Source of the DNA: Euryarchaeota archaeon UBA39
GTDB lineage: Archaea > Thermoplasmatota > Poseidoniia > Poseidoniales > Thalassarchaeaceae
Length of the DNA stretch: 35,583 bases
Direction: 5' to 3'
NCBI GenBank assembly: GCA_002503045.1
Contig: DAQW01000023.1
Location: 1 to 35,583, forward strand
The notes beneath the pieces were generated by a model. It saw nothing but the letters and a program-made list of their open reading frames with translations, searched no databases and was not told where the DNA came from. Positions 8,369-15,859 of the stretch are shown here, piece by piece; position 1 is the stretch's first letter; the number at the start of each line of letters is the position of its first letter. The position numbers were made by a program, and so were the translations under genes.

Positions 8369-9517
8369 ATGGGGAATACTGTCGAACGGCCAATTGAAGC
8401 CGTTGCTTGGATGGAAAGGTCCCTTGAGAATAGTGTTTCTACAGTGTATATCGATGATATGAAAATCATCGGTGGAGATTGGAATGGAATGATGATTTGT
8501 TGGTCTCGAGAAGGAGATATTCTGTGGGAGACTAATTTGGGAGATCGAGTCGCAGGAATTCGTCTTTCCACAGATGGTGCGATGCTTTGGTGTATTGCAG
8601 GAAGAGAAGCAATAGGGATAGATTACGAAAATGGGACAATCAAATGGAATATTGAATTTGATGGGTCAACTGATTTGATTGAGCTTGATGGAGAGAATCG
8701 TGCATGGATTGTATCATCTGTATATGATATAGAACTGAATGATTTCATGGAGTCGGCTATCAGCCTAATTGATTCAGGAGATATCGTTGAAAAATATATC
8801 TTAGACGAAAGACCATGGTCGATTCATCCGTTTGAAGAAGGTAAGGCATTCTTTGGGCTTGGTAGACCAAAGACTGGTGTCCTAGAATTAACTGAAAAAA
8901 AAGGTAAGTTGATGCATAAACATAATTCAATTCATGATTCACCAGTATTATGTGGATCACATTTACCTCCGTTTTACTTAGGACATTCAAATGGAATGAT
9001 AACAAAAATAGATGAAAAAGGGAACATCACGAATCTAGAACTAAACAAAAAACATGGCTCTGCAATTATTGACATATCAAGCAATAACGAACAAATTTTG
9101 ATTTGTTTAGAAAATAAACAGATAATTTGTTTGAACAAAGATGGAGAAGAAGAGAATAGCCTAGAGGTTTTGGACTCAGAAGGACATCCTGAATTTTTGG
9201 ATATTATTGATGGAAGCACATCAGATGGATTGGTAAACTTCTGGATTGTAACATCTACAAATAATGGTAGTCTTCTCATTAATGCAAACCGGAAAAATGA
9301 ATCTTCGAATATAAAATTGAAAATTAAAGCCAATTCCAGAATTCGAGATATTGCAAACGCAAAGGGGATGACAGTGGTTGGATTGGATGATGGAAGAATA
9401 ATTGCCATTGAAGAAAAGATGCTAACGAGAAGAATTCGAGAAAATGAAAAATCGGATGAAGAGGGAGATGTGCAGCGTTTTGAGATGCTAGAACGACTAC
9501 GGAAACTCCGAGAGTGA
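8369..9517 (+). CDS. Beta-propeller (PQQ/WD-like repeat) protein, unknown role
   Basis: 382 aa without signal peptide or membrane segment. The sequence is a chain of short beta-strand repeats such as GGDWNGMMICWSREGDILWE, GREAIGIDYENGTIKW and GLDDGRIIAIE, typical of a PQQ-like or WD40-like propeller with six to seven blades. The last 45 residues are charged and probably helical (LTRRIRENEKSDEEGD, then RFEMLERLRKLRE), a possible interaction tail. No catalytic residues are recognisable; a scaffold role is likely by fold but is inferred. ATG 8369 is the natural start. The gene follows the M32 peptidase by 61 bp and is followed by interleaved inverted repeats and a T6 run. Confidence 0.75.
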   Translation: MGNTVERPIEAVAWMERSLENSVSTVYIDDMKIIGGDWNGMMICWSREGDILWETNLGDRVAGIRLSTDGAMLWCIAGREAIGIDYENGTIKWNIEFDGSTDLIELDGENRAWIVSSVYDIELNDFMESAISLIDSGDIVEKYILDERPWSIHPFEEGKAFFGLGRPKTGVLELTEKKGKLMHKHNSIHDSPVLCGSHLPPFYLGHSNGMITKIDEKGNITNLELNKKHGSAIIDISSNNEQILICLENKQIICLNKDGEEENSLEVLDSEGHPEFLDIIDGSTSDGLVNFWIVTSTNNGSLLINANRKNESSNIKLKIKANSRIRDIANAKGMTVVGLDDGRIIAIEEKMLTRRIRENEKSDEEGDVQRFEMLERLRKLRE

Positions 9518-9586
9518 AAAATAACATTATTTCCAGTGGAAAACAGGGTCCATTGAGGTTATTTTCTGCTGGAAATGGCCTTTTTT
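9518..9586 (+). terminator. Interleaved inverted repeats followed by T6 (candidate terminator or pseudoknot)
   Basis: Two 8-bp complementary pairs are interlocked. AAAATAAC (9518-9525) pairs with GTTATTTT (9558-9565), and ATTTCCAG (9529-9536) pairs with CTGGAAAT (9569-9576). Each pair starts 40 nt apart, so the stems can be mutually exclusive or form an H-type pseudoknot. GGCC and six T residues (9581-9586) follow at once, as expected for an archaeal transcription terminator of the upstream propeller gene. A further small palindrome (AAATAA/TTATTT, 9519-9532) lies in the left half. Confidence 0.5.
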
Positions 9587-9647
9587 GTGCAAATGTTTTT
9601 AGACTACCTTCGTTTATCGTAACTTACCGCTCCGGGGGAGTGGCGTG

Positions 9648-9833
9648 ATGGGGCAACTCATTGCGGGGACTCCGGTCCGGAACTACAAACCTGAGTGGTT
9701 CCGACACTTGGTCAAACAAGTGGACGGAAAGGTCGATCAACATGAGAGACCTGGATACGACAGCAAAGAGCAATCAATGCTGGAACAAATCGGGAAGCTT
9801 AGGCTGAACGAGGAGAACGCAAAAAACGCCTAG
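9648..9833 (+). CDS. Possible small protein inside the GC-rich island (doubtful)
   Basis: 61 codons from ATG 9648 (GTG 9645 is an alternative) to TAG 9831-9833. The product is hydrophilic and charged, and the codons are G/C-rich in third position, unlike the neighbouring genes. After the TAG the same frame stays open for 34 more codons to TGA 9936-9938. It resembles no family I know. It could be a transferred fragment, a broken gene, or simply chance reading of a structured RNA. A second open frame (9833-10102) overlaps its end and has even less support. Confidence 0.2.
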   Translation: MGQLIAGTPVRNYKPEWFRHLVKQVDGKVDQHERPGYDSKEQSMLEQIGKLRLNEENAKNA

Positions 9834-10011
9834 TGCGAAAACGGCTCGTACCAAATCCAGTATGCAGGAGTGAACAGAGAGGCGACTCAAAGGGAACAAA
9901 TGTGGGAGACAAAAAAAAAGCGCTTGCGTGGATTTTGAGTCAACTGGAAAGACGAACTGGAATCAAAGGAAGGGCAACCAACCTGAGAAGAAAGATCGTC
10001 ACCGCGGAGTT

Positions 10012-10053
10012 GAGCAGAGGGGGCGAAGCCCCCAAGCAGAACCCCCTCTGCTC
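10012..10053 (+). repeat. 12-bp hairpin with an alternative two-hairpin fold
   Basis: The arms at 10012-10023 (GAGCAGAGGGGG) and 10042-10053 (CCCCCTCTGCTC) are perfectly complementary around an 18-nt loop. The same bases can instead form two tandem hairpins: GGGGGC (10019-10024) with GCCCCC (10028-10033), and AGCAGA (10035-10040) with TCTGCT (10047-10052). The two folds exclude each other, as in a bistable RNA switch. Confidence 0.6.
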
Positions 10054-10190
10054 GCTCCCACCTGTCCTCATTGGACGATTCGAATCCCATACCTTCTGCT
10101 AATCAATCATTACGGTCATTTTCTTGACCAAATGCGCTTTTCTAAATTGTTCAAAGTGAAGCGCCTATATTTTCTCTTCTAATCAGAAGT

Positions 10191-11579
10191 TCACTTGGGT
10201 CCAGTCATATCTTCTGGCCGGACCCACTCATCAAACTGATCGCTAGTAAGTAATTCAAGTTCAAGTGCGCTTTCTTTCAACGTCAATCCATTTTCATGGG
10301 CATTCTTTGCAATCTTAGCTGCGGCATCATAACCAATATGGTTGTTTAATGCAGTTACAAGCATCAATGAGTTGTCAAGATGTTCGCGAATATTATTGCG
10401 ATTAGGTTGAAGGCCTTCGATGCATTTCTCCCTAAAAGAACGGCAAGAATCAGTAAGTAATGTAGCAGAATGGAGGAGATTAAAAATCATCATTGGCTTG
10501 AATACATTGAGTTCAAAATTACCTTGAGAGCCACCAACAGTAACTGCGGTATGATTCCCCATCACTTGAGCACAGACCATTGTCAAAGCTTCACATTGGG
10601 TTGGATTGACTTTTCCTGGCATGATAGAAGATCCGGGTTCATTAGCAGGTAATTCCAATTCACCTAATCCACTACGAGGGCCTGAACCAAGCCATCTTAC
10701 ATCATTTGCAATTTTCATTAATGAAACTGCAAGAACACTTAGTGAACCACTCATTGCTACAATTGAATCATGTGCAGCGAGTTGTGCAAACTTGTTTTCT
10801 GCTGAAGTGAATGGTAGTCCAGTTTGAGAAGATATCGAAGCAGCAACGCCTGATGCAAATTCAGGATGAGTATTCAGTCCAGTTCCTACCGCTGTACCGC
10901 CTAGAGCTATTTCGTAAAGTTCGTTCAAGGAGGTTTCAATTCGATTGATTGATGCATCTAATTGAGCGACCCAACCACTTACTTCTTGACCCAATGTGAG
11001 GGGTACAGCATCCATCAAATGAGTGCGACCTATTTTCACAATATCTTGCCACTCTTCTGCTTTACTTGCAAGTGCATCTCTCAATGCACGAACAGATGGA
11101 AGAACTTCGTGATGCACCGCTTCAGCAGCTGAAATATGCATTGCTGTAGGGAAGGTGTCGTTGCTTGATTGGGCCTTGTTAACGTGATCATTTGGATGGA
11201 TTGGGTCCTTGCTACCAAGTTCACCTCCAGCCATTTCAATCGCTCGATTCGCAATTACCTCATTCGCATTCATATTAGATTGAGTTCCAGAACCAGTCTG
11301 CCAAACGCTCAATGGGAAATGATCATCTAAATCTCCTGAAAGGACTTCAGATGCTGCTGAAATAATCAAGTCTGCAAGTGCTGGTTCAAGTGTCCCCAAG
11401 TCTTTGTTTGTCATGGCGGCTGCTTTCTTCAAAATTCCAAACGCACGAATTACACCGCGAGGCATTAAATCACTGCCAATATCGAAATTTATCAACGAAC
11501 GAGCTGTTTGAGCCCCCCAATAGCGATCATTTGGAACTCTTAATTCTCCCATTGTGTCTCGCTCAATTCGCTCTCCCAT
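10191..11579 (-). CDS. fumC: Fumarate hydratase, class II
   Basis: 462 aa, matching class II fumarases (E. coli FumC 467 aa). Reversibly hydrates fumarate to malate in the TCA cycle; iron-independent homotetramer in known members. Visible signatures are RIERDTMGELRVPNDRYWGAQT at the N-terminus, SGTQSNMNANEVIANRA, the HPNDHVNKAQSSNDTFPTAMH segment, GRTHLMDAVPLTLGQE, and the flexible catalytic loop GSSIMPGKVNPTQ. The family-like N-terminus supports ATG 11579. Many archaea use the class I iron-sulfur enzyme, so this bacterial-type gene may have been acquired. Topoisomerase IB lies 41 bp upstream on the same strand. Downstream is the GC-rich island. Confidence 0.96.
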   Translation of the reverse strand: MGERIERDTMGELRVPNDRYWGAQTARSLINFDIGSDLMPRGVIRAFGILKKAAAMTNKDLGTLEPALADLIISAASEVLSGDLDDHFPLSVWQTGSGTQSNMNANEVIANRAIEMAGGELGSKDPIHPNDHVNKAQSSNDTFPTAMHISAAEAVHHEVLPSVRALRDALASKAEEWQDIVKIGRTHLMDAVPLTLGQEVSGWVAQLDASINRIETSLNELYEIALGGTAVGTGLNTHPEFASGVAASISSQTGLPFTSAENKFAQLAAHDSIVAMSGSLSVLAVSLMKIANDVRWLGSGPRSGLGELELPANEPGSSIMPGKVNPTQCEALTMVCAQVMGNHTAVTVGGSQGNFELNVFKPMMIFNLLHSATLLTDSCRSFREKCIEGLQPNRNNIREHLDNSLMLVTALNNHIGYDAAAKIAKNAHENGLTLKESALELELLTSDQFDEWVRPEDMTGPK

Positions 11580-11620
11580 GGTTTATTGTTACCAACCGAG
11601 GATTATACCCCTTTCGTTAT

Positions 11621-12799
11621 TCAACCTTGTAAAGCATGTAGAGCGGTTGCTTCGTCCGTCTCCAGACCCTTGATGCTGCCCTTCTTTTTTGCGGCTTCCC
11701 ATTTTGATAAAAGTGAACCATCGAGAAAAGAGTCCATGAACAATGGATGAATGTATGATGAGCGGCAAACGGCTCTCGTATTACCTAAATCTGCAGCAAC
11801 AGTATCAATTACTGCTAACATTGCTTTATTTCGATTTGTTTCATCTTCAATAGGTATTTTTTGATCTTCAGTAATTAATTTTTCAATGGCTTCAACTTTC
11901 TTTAATTTTTGTAGCCATGAAGCCAATTCTTTCCCAGAAATTCCTGAAGCAACTCTTGCTAATCGAGAGCCGCATTTCCACGTAGCTGCCCATGTTCTGA
12001 AATCTTTAGCTGTGAAAGATTCCCCAGTTACGTCTCGAATATAGGAATTGATATGATCTGCTTTCAAATCATTGTGATTGTCCGTTTCTAAATTATGATA
12101 ATAAAATAAATCTTGATCTTTGTGTTCATCGCCGAGTTTCTTAGTTTCAAGAATCATCTGAACTAAATCATCATCTTCTATGGTGATGTTCCAATCTTTT
12201 CCAGATTTACCTGTAAAAGAAAATACTGCGTCATGTTTCCCTTCTGCTTTCTTACCAGTAATCCGTTTAAAATGACCTTCTTTCAAAGTAGTCAGTCCAT
12301 ATGATTCATTTGACTTAGCATATTCATCACTACCAACTCGAATATTGTAAAGGTCCATTAGGTGAACAACTAGTGCACTTACCTTTTCTAATGTCATTTC
12401 TTTTGATTTCAAATCCTTATTTATTCGTGTTCTTAAACCTGGAAGAATTTCTGCAAAACTAGAAATTCCATCGAATTTCATTATTGCCTTTATTTCAATC
12501 CAATCAGGGTGATATCGGTATTGTAAACGACCCTTGTCATCTACTCCTGTTGCTTGAATATGCCCCCTATCATCAGGAGAAATCCACACCTCTTTCCAAG
12601 CAGGAGGGATCGCTAATGCATTACATTGAGTGATTCTTTTTTCATCGTTTAATCGTGTTTTATTGGGGAGGTAGTATGCCCATTCTAATGATTCTTGATC
12701 AGACGATTTTTTCAATTCTTTTCGTGAAATTCCTTTTTGGTCTCTGTCTGAAAGATTCAACTTTGCTCTCTTCAAGGCCTCATCAGTACTAAGATCCAT
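11621..12799 (-). CDS. DNA topoisomerase IB (bacterial/poxvirus-type)
   Basis: 392 aa. Relaxes supercoils by nicking one strand through a 3'-phosphotyrosine. The N-terminal domain has the bacterial TopIB pattern ITQCNALAIPPAWKEVWISP and GHIQATGVDDKGRLQYRYHP. Catalytic residues can be placed at Arg 154 (NIRVGSDEYA), Lys 198 (FTGKSGK), Arg 268 (KDFRTWAATW) and the tyrosine nucleophile Tyr 349 (CRSSYIHP). The set is complete, so the enzyme should be active. No long eukaryotic-type N-terminal or linker domain is present. The short compact form is found mainly in bacteria and large DNA viruses, which suggests horizontal acquisition. It is upstream of fumC and downstream of a lipoprotein gene, with 42 bp between genes on either side. 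Confidence 0.93.
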   Translation of the reverse strand: MDLSTDEALKRAKLNLSDRDQKGISRKELKKSSDQESLEWAYYLPNKTRLNDEKRITQCNALAIPPAWKEVWISPDDRGHIQATGVDDKGRLQYRYHPDWIEIKAIMKFDGISSFAEILPGLRTRINKDLKSKEMTLEKVSALVVHLMDLYNIRVGSDEYAKSNESYGLTTLKEGHFKRITGKKAEGKHDAVFSFTGKSGKDWNITIEDDDLVQMILETKKLGDEHKDQDLFYYHNLETDNHNDLKADHINSYIRDVTGESFTAKDFRTWAATWKCGSRLARVASGISGKELASWLQKLKKVEAIEKLITEDQKIPIEDETNRNKAMLAVIDTVAADLGNTRAVCRSSYIHPLFMDSFLDGSLLSKWEAAKKKGSIKGLETDEATALHALQG

Positions 12800-12841
12800 A
12801 GCGGTGCGTATGTAAGAATGAACTTGACTATTGCCCTAAAT

Positions 12842-13627
12842 TTAATTCGACGAAGATTCCAGTGAAGGATATTGAATCAATACAGAATGATTTACATCGA
12901 TGTAATCTTGACCATCATCATAACTTATGCTTAATTCGTGAGTTTCAACTGTATTGAAATGTATGGTTTTCCAAGTGGCTTGTTCTCCTTCATACACAAT
13001 TTCATTTTTACTTTGACAAGCATCTTCTTGTTCATCCAAAAGTCTCCAAGTAATCTCAACCTCACGACCACCGCCTATATTCTCGATTAAAACAGGGTTT
13101 TCTACCGTTGAATTGATGATGATGGCAGAAGGAAGGACACCTTCATTATTTGGAAACGGAATAATTGGCAATGGTGTTGGTTCGTACGTATTGGACTCAA
13201 GCCAATTGATTTGTTGTTCTATTCGAATTGTAATCGATTTATTTTCTAGATTATTATTGTCATCCATTGCATAAGCTATAATTTCATAAATCCCGTGATG
13301 TGAAAATTCTACAGATATTGTTGATTGGATATTAGGGTCAACAGAAAATATTTCACTATCATTATCAATTTGTATTCCATATTCTACCAAGTTATTTTCC
13401 GAAATAGTATTTGAAAAATCAAAATCAAGGAAAACATTTGTTGTAGAAACATGGTCGCCATCAATGTATGAGTCTACAATAGTGCCATTTGTATTCTCAT
13501 AATGAACAATTAACTCAATCCCTTTGTGATCCTGAGAATCTGATAAACAACCTACAGTGCTTGAAACTAAGAAAATAAGCACTATGCCAATTGCTGCTCT
13601 TCTAGAAGCAGTATGGTCTTCGCTCAT
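12842..13627 (-). CDS. Lipoprotein with Ig/PKD-like beta-sandwich domains, unknown function
   Basis: 261 aa. A short positively charged N-terminus and hydrophobic core end in lipobox STVGC (Cys 27), indicating a lipid-anchored exported protein. Residues about 35-135 contain alternating beta-strands with GIYEIIAYAMDDNNN, the closing strand pattern of a PKD- or cadherin-like fold. Residues about 180-255 look like a second CARDB-type sandwich (NPVLIENIGGGREVEITWRL, then HELSISYDDG). No catalytic motif is visible. It is rich in Asn, Asp, Ile and Ser. It lies between topIB and the phosphate transporter on the same strand; no functional link is evident. Confidence 0.7.
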   Translation of the reverse strand: MSEDHTASRRAAIGIVLIFLVSSTVGCLSDSQDHKGIELIVHYENTNGTIVDSYIDGDHVSTTNVFLDFDFSNTISENNLVEYGIQIDNDSEIFSVDPNIQSTISVEFSHHGIYEIIAYAMDDNNNLENKSITIRIEQQINWLESNTYEPTPLPIIPFPNNEGVLPSAIIINSTVENPVLIENIGGGREVEITWRLLDEQEDACQSKNEIVYEGEQATWKTIHFNTVETHELSISYDDGQDYIDVNHSVLIQYPSLESSSN

Positions 13628-13696
13628 CGAGCAAAGCCAAATGATGGATTGGTATAATTCCAGTGTTTATGGGCATCAATCACGTTCCTACGTATC

Positions 13697-15814
13697 TCAC
13701 TTATTGAGAAATACTAAGAATGCGTTTGCAGCCATCTCACAGGCATTTGCGACATCATCCAAACGCTGGAGTACGCGATACATATGCATGGCAGCTAATG
13801 CATCATCATCTCCTTGGCTGAAAACAATTGATGCGGCATCCATCTCAACAAGATCTGCCTGATGTTCAAGCAGATTCACCTCCTTGATTAGTTCGAAAAG
13901 AATGCCCTTCTCCTTACGAGAGAATCCTGAATGACTCAGATTCTTCATTTGCTCAACTGTCTCCTCATACTTTGCCACAGTAATTGAAACCATTTCACCC
14001 ATCGCAACCAATTTCTTTCTTGCCTCATCGTTCTCAAAGAGTGGCCTGAAAGATAGTTGTTCAGCAACATTTTGAGCATAATCTGCAATTCTATCCTGGC
14101 GTCCAATCATTTGCATGAAATTTTCATGGCCTATTGTGATTCGAACACCTATTCGGATTTCTTCTCTTAACTCATTCTTGATGTTGTCTGCTTCCAATTC
14201 TGCTTCAATCGTGGCGGTGATATGCTCACTAGCATCTCCTCCTTCAGCAGCAGTTGTAACCGCCAACAACATACAATCGACTGTTTTCTCAACAGCCTTT
14301 GCATGGTTATGGAACATCTCAAACGGTGTTGGTTTGAATCCTTCAGGTGAATCTATTTCTTCTGGTGATTCAGTTACAACCATGGTTAATTCATCTGCAG
14401 CCTCCTCAATTTCAGCCCTCACAAGGAAGTAACCAGTGGCACCAATTGCTAGTAGAGTCACTATAGCGACATTTGTAGGATTGCCACTAAACAGGACATA
14501 GAATAGCACTGCTCCCCCTCCTGCAACTGGAAGGCTTGCCACCCAACTGGCTGCTATTTTGCCAAAGACTCGGAAATCAACTGAAGATGCTCCTCCAGCT
14601 AAACCAACACCTACAACAGCCCCCACCAATGTATGTGTGGTAGATATGGGAACTGCCAAAAATGGCATAGAGAAAATCAGTACAGTGGTGGCTGCACCGA
14701 ATTCTGCTGCAAATCCACGAGATGGAGTGATGTGTGTAATTTTCTTCCCAATGGTATCCATGACCTTGTAACCCCAAGTTGCAACACCAATGGTAATCCC
14801 AGCACCGCCCAGCAATAGTAGGCCTATTGGAACATCAACTTGATCAGGAGAAAGTGTGCCTGTTGCAGATGTAGCGATATCATAGATTGCTGCCATTGGG
14901 CCAATAGCGTTCGCAACATCATTGGCACCATGTGCAAATGCTACGTAACATGCAGTAATTACTTGAAGCCAAATGAAGACCCTCTCTACACCTGCATATC
15001 CTTCCTCCTTGAACTCATATCGCCTTAACACAAACCATAGAATTGTACTAGCAATACTACCGATTGCTAATGCAACAAGTAAACTGTTCAGAGGAATCCA
15101 TGCTCCTTCAAGTAACGGATTGAACGTACTACCATCTTTCGGTGGTAACCAATTTGAAGAATCGATTAAACCAGCATCATCGAGGTTTTTGTAAAATCCT
15201 TTGAGGCCTTTGAATTGTAAGGCTAACCCAAGAACAAAAAAAGTAGGAAGAGCGAGAAGTGGTGCGACGCTTTTTGTTCTCTCTAATGGTTTTTCATGAT
15301 TGAAAATCACCCTACGAATTACAATAAATGAAAGAAATGCGAGGACCCCTCCTAACAAAGGAGAAGCTACCCAACTCATCACAATTTCACTCACCTTAGC
15401 CCAATTTACACTACTGGGTTGGATCCACAAACCCATTCCAATAACGCCACCTACAATGCTATGTGTTGTTGAAACTGGCAAACCAAATTTCGTTGCAATA
15501 GTTAACCAAATTGCTGCTGCAAGAAGTGCTGCCATGAATCCATACATCAAACTCTGACTTAATTCATATGAAAATCCACTATCTCCAAAATCAAGTACAC
15601 CTTTTCGAATTGTATCTGTAACATGACTTCCAAAAAAGACTGCTCCGGCAAATTCGAAAACAGCAGCGACAATAATTGCTCGACGTAGGGTCAATGCTCC
15701 GCTACCAACACTGGTCCCCATTGCATTAGCAACATCGTTTGCTCCAATGTTCCACGCCATATAGGAACAAACAATCAAGGCGACGCCGATTAGAAGCATA
15801 GTGGCAAGTTCCAC
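13697..15814 (-). CDS. PiT-family phosphate permease fused to a DUF47 (PhoU-like) domain
   Basis: 705 aa. Residues 1-465 form a PiT-type inorganic phosphate (or sulfate) symporter with about ten to eleven membrane segments and the family's inverted repeat. GANDVANA occurs at 24-31 and 297-304, and PVSTTHS / PISTTHT at about 113-119 and 389-395. A linker rich in Glu and Ser (about 468-492) leads to a soluble helical domain (about 495-703). Its pattern (FHNHAKAVEKTVDCML, then DRIADYAQNVAEQL and QADLVEMDAA, ending RVLQRLDDVANACEMAANAF) is that of DUF47/PhoU-like proteins. DUF47 is normally a separate gene next to pit and is thought to regulate the transporter. Here the two are one polypeptide with no stop or frameshift between them. 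Confidence 0.92.
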   Translation of the reverse strand: MELATMLLIGVALIVCSYMAWNIGANDVANAMGTSVGSGALTLRRAIIVAAVFEFAGAVFFGSHVTDTIRKGVLDFGDSGFSYELSQSLMYGFMAALLAAAIWLTIATKFGLPVSTTHSIVGGVIGMGLWIQPSSVNWAKVSEIVMSWVASPLLGGVLAFLSFIVIRRVIFNHEKPLERTKSVAPLLALPTFFVLGLALQFKGLKGFYKNLDDAGLIDSSNWLPPKDGSTFNPLLEGAWIPLNSLLVALAIGSIASTILWFVLRRYEFKEEGYAGVERVFIWLQVITACYVAFAHGANDVANAIGPMAAIYDIATSATGTLSPDQVDVPIGLLLLGGAGITIGVATWGYKVMDTIGKKITHITPSRGFAAEFGAATTVLIFSMPFLAVPISTTHTLVGAVVGVGLAGGASSVDFRVFGKIAASWVASLPVAGGGAVLFYVLFSGNPTNVAIVTLLAIGATGYFLVRAEIEEAADELTMVVTESPEEIDSPEGFKPTPFEMFHNHAKAVEKTVDCMLLAVTTAAEGGDASEHITATIEAELEADNIKNELREEIRIGVRITIGHENFMQMIGRQDRIADYAQNVAEQLSFRPLFENDEARKKLVAMGEMVSITVAKYEETVEQMKNLSHSGFSRKEKGILFELIKEVNLLEHQADLVEMDAASIVFSQGDDDALAAMHMYRVLQRLDDVANACEMAANAFLVFLNK

Positions 15815-15859
15815 GGGACTCCCTCAGACATTTCGGAAATAAAAATTCCTAATCGAACT

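Larger units (their letters stand above)
9601..10100. ncRNA. GC-rich, hairpin-dense island; candidate structured RNA of unknown family
   Basis: No convincing protein gene fills 9518-10190. Hand count gives 250 G+C in 480 bases (9601-10080), about 52%, against about 30-38% in sampled flanking lines. Reading along the plus strand, successive short perfect stems occur: 9637-9641/9669-9673, 9678-9683/9698-9703, 9705-9710/9717-9722, 9730-9734/9748-9752, 9800-9804/9828-9832, 9884-9890/9935-9941 (7 bp) and 10012-10023/10042-10053 (12 bp). High GC plus serial stems in an AT-rich genome suggests a structured RNA. The T6 at 9581-9586 and T-rich sequence at 9596-9600 upstream would suit a plus-strand promoter region, but strand is not settled. 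I found none of the diagnostic motifs of RNase P RNA, SRP RNA, rRNA or tRNA. A decayed or foreign coding fragment is the main alternative. Confidence 0.4.

Noticed and set aside
10064..10090. tRNA T-arm-like TTCGAAT with adjacent stems
   Set aside because: The motif is part of a palindrome (10077-10086). On both strands position 53 would be A opposite C61, and no acceptor, D or anticodon arms fit.
9620..10100. RNase P RNA or SRP RNA in the GC-rich island
   Set aside because: The GAGGAAAGUC and ACAGAA regions of RNase P and the GGAAG...AGCAGCC helix 8 of SRP RNA are absent on both strands; only a chance 9-nt GGTCCGGAA match occurs near 9675.
9833..10102. 89-codon GTG frame in the island
   Set aside because: It overlaps the hairpin region, has no protein-like motif and its codon use follows the RNA-like composition.
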